Part shown: positions 62,101 through 64,000 of the stretch, one piece after another | How the letters are laid out: each line of letters begins with the position of its first letter | Numbering within the stretch: the first letter of the stretch is position 1 | DNA from: Roridomyces roridus | Lineage: Eukaryota > Basidiomycota > Agaricomycetes > Agaricales > Mycenaceae | Assembly (NCBI GenBank): GCA_029378245.1 | Contig: JARKIF010000081.1 | Span: 84,323 to 148,322, forward strand | DNA: 64,000 nt | Direction of reading: 5' to 3' | Position numbers and translations under genes: made by a program | Notes under the pieces: model-generated | Told to the model about the DNA's origin: nothing | Database searches by the model: none | Seen by the model: the letters and a program-made list of their open reading frames with translations, nothing else

Positions 62101-64000
62101 ATGTTCTCGTATATCGCGTCCATCAAATCCTTTCCCCCGACACGGACACTCGGGATGGCCCTTCTGCTGCCCTCGGAAGACTGGGTTGAGCAGGATCTAC
62201 TCAGTCTTCGACTGGCTGGATTGAAGTCCACAAAGACTGCCTGGTCAGCCTTCATTTGCATTTCCCTCGTTCTGTGCTCATTCTTGCAGACGGGGACGCT
62301 ATTACACGCTCTGAGAAATCGCCGCAATATTCTCCCATTTTTTCAATCGCGATCCCGACGGCACCATTCACCTCCCCCCATCTCCCCAACCGACGACATC
62401 GAGGACGGGCCACAAGTTTCGTACCTTGCCGATCTGCCCCCGCTGTTCCTACCTCCTCCGTTCACCCCAGCACACCCCGTCTTTGTGCACCTCTCATCTC
62501 TCGCAAAAGCTGAATCCGACGCCCAGAGGGCCGCGGTCGAATCCTACGTGGCCAACGTAATGCGAGCTAAAAGCGCAGAACTGGCTCAGTCCGAGTCACG
62601 CCTCCGGCACCAGGTCGAAACCGTGTGGCGTCAGTTCCGCCAGGGCCTTGAGTCTGTCGAGCATTCGGATTCAGCAGCTGCCCTCGCCTCACCCCGATCA
62701 CCCCGTTCCCCCGTTCCCCACTACTCTGGTAATATGGGCTCCCCCTCAAGTCCCACACGCAGCCACACGCCCGTCGAACCGCGTCCTCGATTTCGTCCCA
62801 ATGCACGTGCCCCCGATCCGCCAAAATCGGCCTGCAGCCCTCTCCTCCCTCTCTGCGTCGCTCGCACATCCAGTTTCCACATCCACTGCACCGAGGAGCG
62901 CTAGCACTGCCTTCCCCCGACCGTCCGAATCTCCGCGAACGGCGGTCAGCGGCTAGCTCATCACCCTCGCGGGATCTCCACGTGCAGGAGCTTTCAGCCT
63001 CCCTCGGCGCATCCTGGACGAGGGCGCCTCTGTATTGCAATTTTCCCGCAATCACAACGAGGATATCAACACGGCAGCCAGCTTCCGTTTGTTCCAGAGC
63101 ATGGAAGATATGGCACGGCACAAACAGGCCCGGGAGCGCCAATTGCAAGATCGGGAGAACGCGGAGGTGCAGGCACCAGTGGCGTCGACCTCCGCGGCGG
63201 GTCGTCCGCGGTAGCTCAGGCCGGACCGAGCACCGTGAACGGAAACGGCCAGAACCATGCGGAGAAGAATGGGCTGACGGAATCGCACGCCGACGGGGCA
63301 CGCGGGGAAGGGAGCAGCGGCGGCAAGGGCAAGCAGAAGAAGGTGGTTACTTTCCAATCGCAGCCCGCCGTTGTCACCATCAAGCGCGAGGTCATGCCGA
63401 GAAGGAGGAAGGCGCGCCGGGCGCGCGATGACGGTGAAGGTATAGTTGGTTTCCCACTCCAAATCAATTTATGCTCAAAGATCTATCCAGAGATGTTCGC
63501 GATGGAGGAGGCGAATGGCCGCACCGAATCTGCGGAGGAGGGTGCGGTTATGATGTTTGTCGAACAACCTCCGCAACCGCGCGGGTCTCAGCCCCGACGG
63601 CGCAAGGAGCAGACAGATTCAACAGGGTTGCCTCAATCCTTTTCGGCATTACGTCCAGCTTCGTTGCCCGTCCCTTCTCATATTGTTAGGCGAAGTCCAA
63701 CTTCTCCCGAGCCTGAGCGAGCCCAGGCTTCTATACCCGAGGAGGACGGTGATGAAGTGCCTGAGGAGAAGAGAAGGAGGAGTACAACTCGCGAGACTTG
63801 CAGATCAGGAGGCTGGTAGCGGCCGATATCCCAGTCATCGCGGGGCCTGGAGAAGGGGCAGCGATGAGCTCAAGGCGCTGGTTAGTGGTAGGAGATGAGG
63901 AAGAAGATGAAGATGAAGATGAAGATGGTCCGAGTCCTCTGCCACCACCACATCTAAACGGCCGAGGCACCCAAGCTGGGATACCCGCGCTCTGCCCATC
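62101..64000 (+). CDS. Hypothetical coiled-coil protein, runs off the window; frame broken
   Basis: The first frame (62101-62904) has a hydrophobic segment (TAWSAFICISLVLCSFLQTG), a proline-rich stretch and a coiled coil (KAESDAQRAAVESYVANVM, then SAELAQSESRLRHQVETVWR). Coding-like sequence then moves to other frames: VLDFVPMHVPPIRQNRP (about 62785-62835), then VLQFSRNHNEDINTAASF and QSMEDMARHKQARERQLQ (about 63030-63145), then QKKVVTFQSQPAVVTIKRE (about 63335-63390), which looks like a conserved basic motif. The last part, 63480 onward, is acidic with a GATGAAGAT run. No intron explains the shifts. I do not recognize the family. The true start may lie elsewhere; the 3' end is outside the window. 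Confidence 0.4.

Noticed and set aside
1..64000. CRISPR arrays, bacterial operons, riboswitches
   Set aside because: The window is eukaryotic, with spliceosomal introns throughout; no regularly spaced repeats were seen.

Overview
The window reads as a filamentous basidiomycete chromosome segment, most likely an agaricomycete. Genes carry many short GT-AG introns (about 45-60 bases), are closely packed on both strands, and include TIP41, virilizer, ORMDL, eS26 and CLPTM1 homologues. Between these conserved genes lie expanded families typical of mushroom genomes: F-box proteins, sedolisins, MDR oxidoreductases, HNH_2 nucleases and EF-hand/ZZ proteins. I cannot name the genus. Gene models were spliced by eye; junctions are predictions.

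Layout. 0-3.3 kb: two minus-strand copies of a HerA/FtsK-like ATPase, one cut by the window edge and one broken. 3.5-9.8 kb: a housekeeping island of TIP41 (+), virilizer-like m6A-writer subunit (-) and ORMDL (+), the last two sharing a 98-base divergent promoter. 10.4-12.6 kb: an intact 616-residue HerA-like ATPase (+), the inverted relative of the 1.2-3.3 kb copy. 13.6-15.0 kb: a foldback element, a HerA fragment and a repeated promoter-like block. 15.7-24 kb: two F-box genes (-), each with one in-frame stop, a sedolisin (+) and an MDR oxidoreductase (-). 24-30 kb: gene-poor, with a RasGAP-like/coiled-coil remnant, a direct repeat, a degenerate tract and one small gene. 30.7-35.2 kb: a second, damaged sedolisin (-) and an intact F-box gene (-). 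36.3-39.3 kb: a mosaic of F-box, MDR and SMP-30 pieces containing a 611-base inverted repeat. 40-48.3 kb: F-box gene (+), small hypothetical gene (+), eS26 (-), sedolisin remnant, dead MDR copy and intact MDR copy. 49-56.7 kb: a long EF-hand/ZZ gene followed by two HNH_2 nuclease paralogues, the second degraded. 58-64 kb: a small secreted cysteine-rich gene (-), a CLPTM1 homologue (-) and a coiled-coil gene (+), all three with frame breaks.

The main story is local duplication and rearrangement. HerA-like ATPase, F-box, sedolisin, MDR, SMP-30 and HNH genes each occur as intact and broken copies, often inverted, and at least three short interspersed repeat families lie between them. The most unusual gene is the HerA-like ATPase: a prokaryotic-type DNA-pump ATPase fold in a multi-copy, intron-bearing fungal family with a diverging C-terminal domain. 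The most unusual structure is the 36.3-39.3 kb mosaic. Several frame breaks, especially beyond about 50 kb, are single-base indels in otherwise conserved sequence, so assembly error must be separated from pseudogenization.
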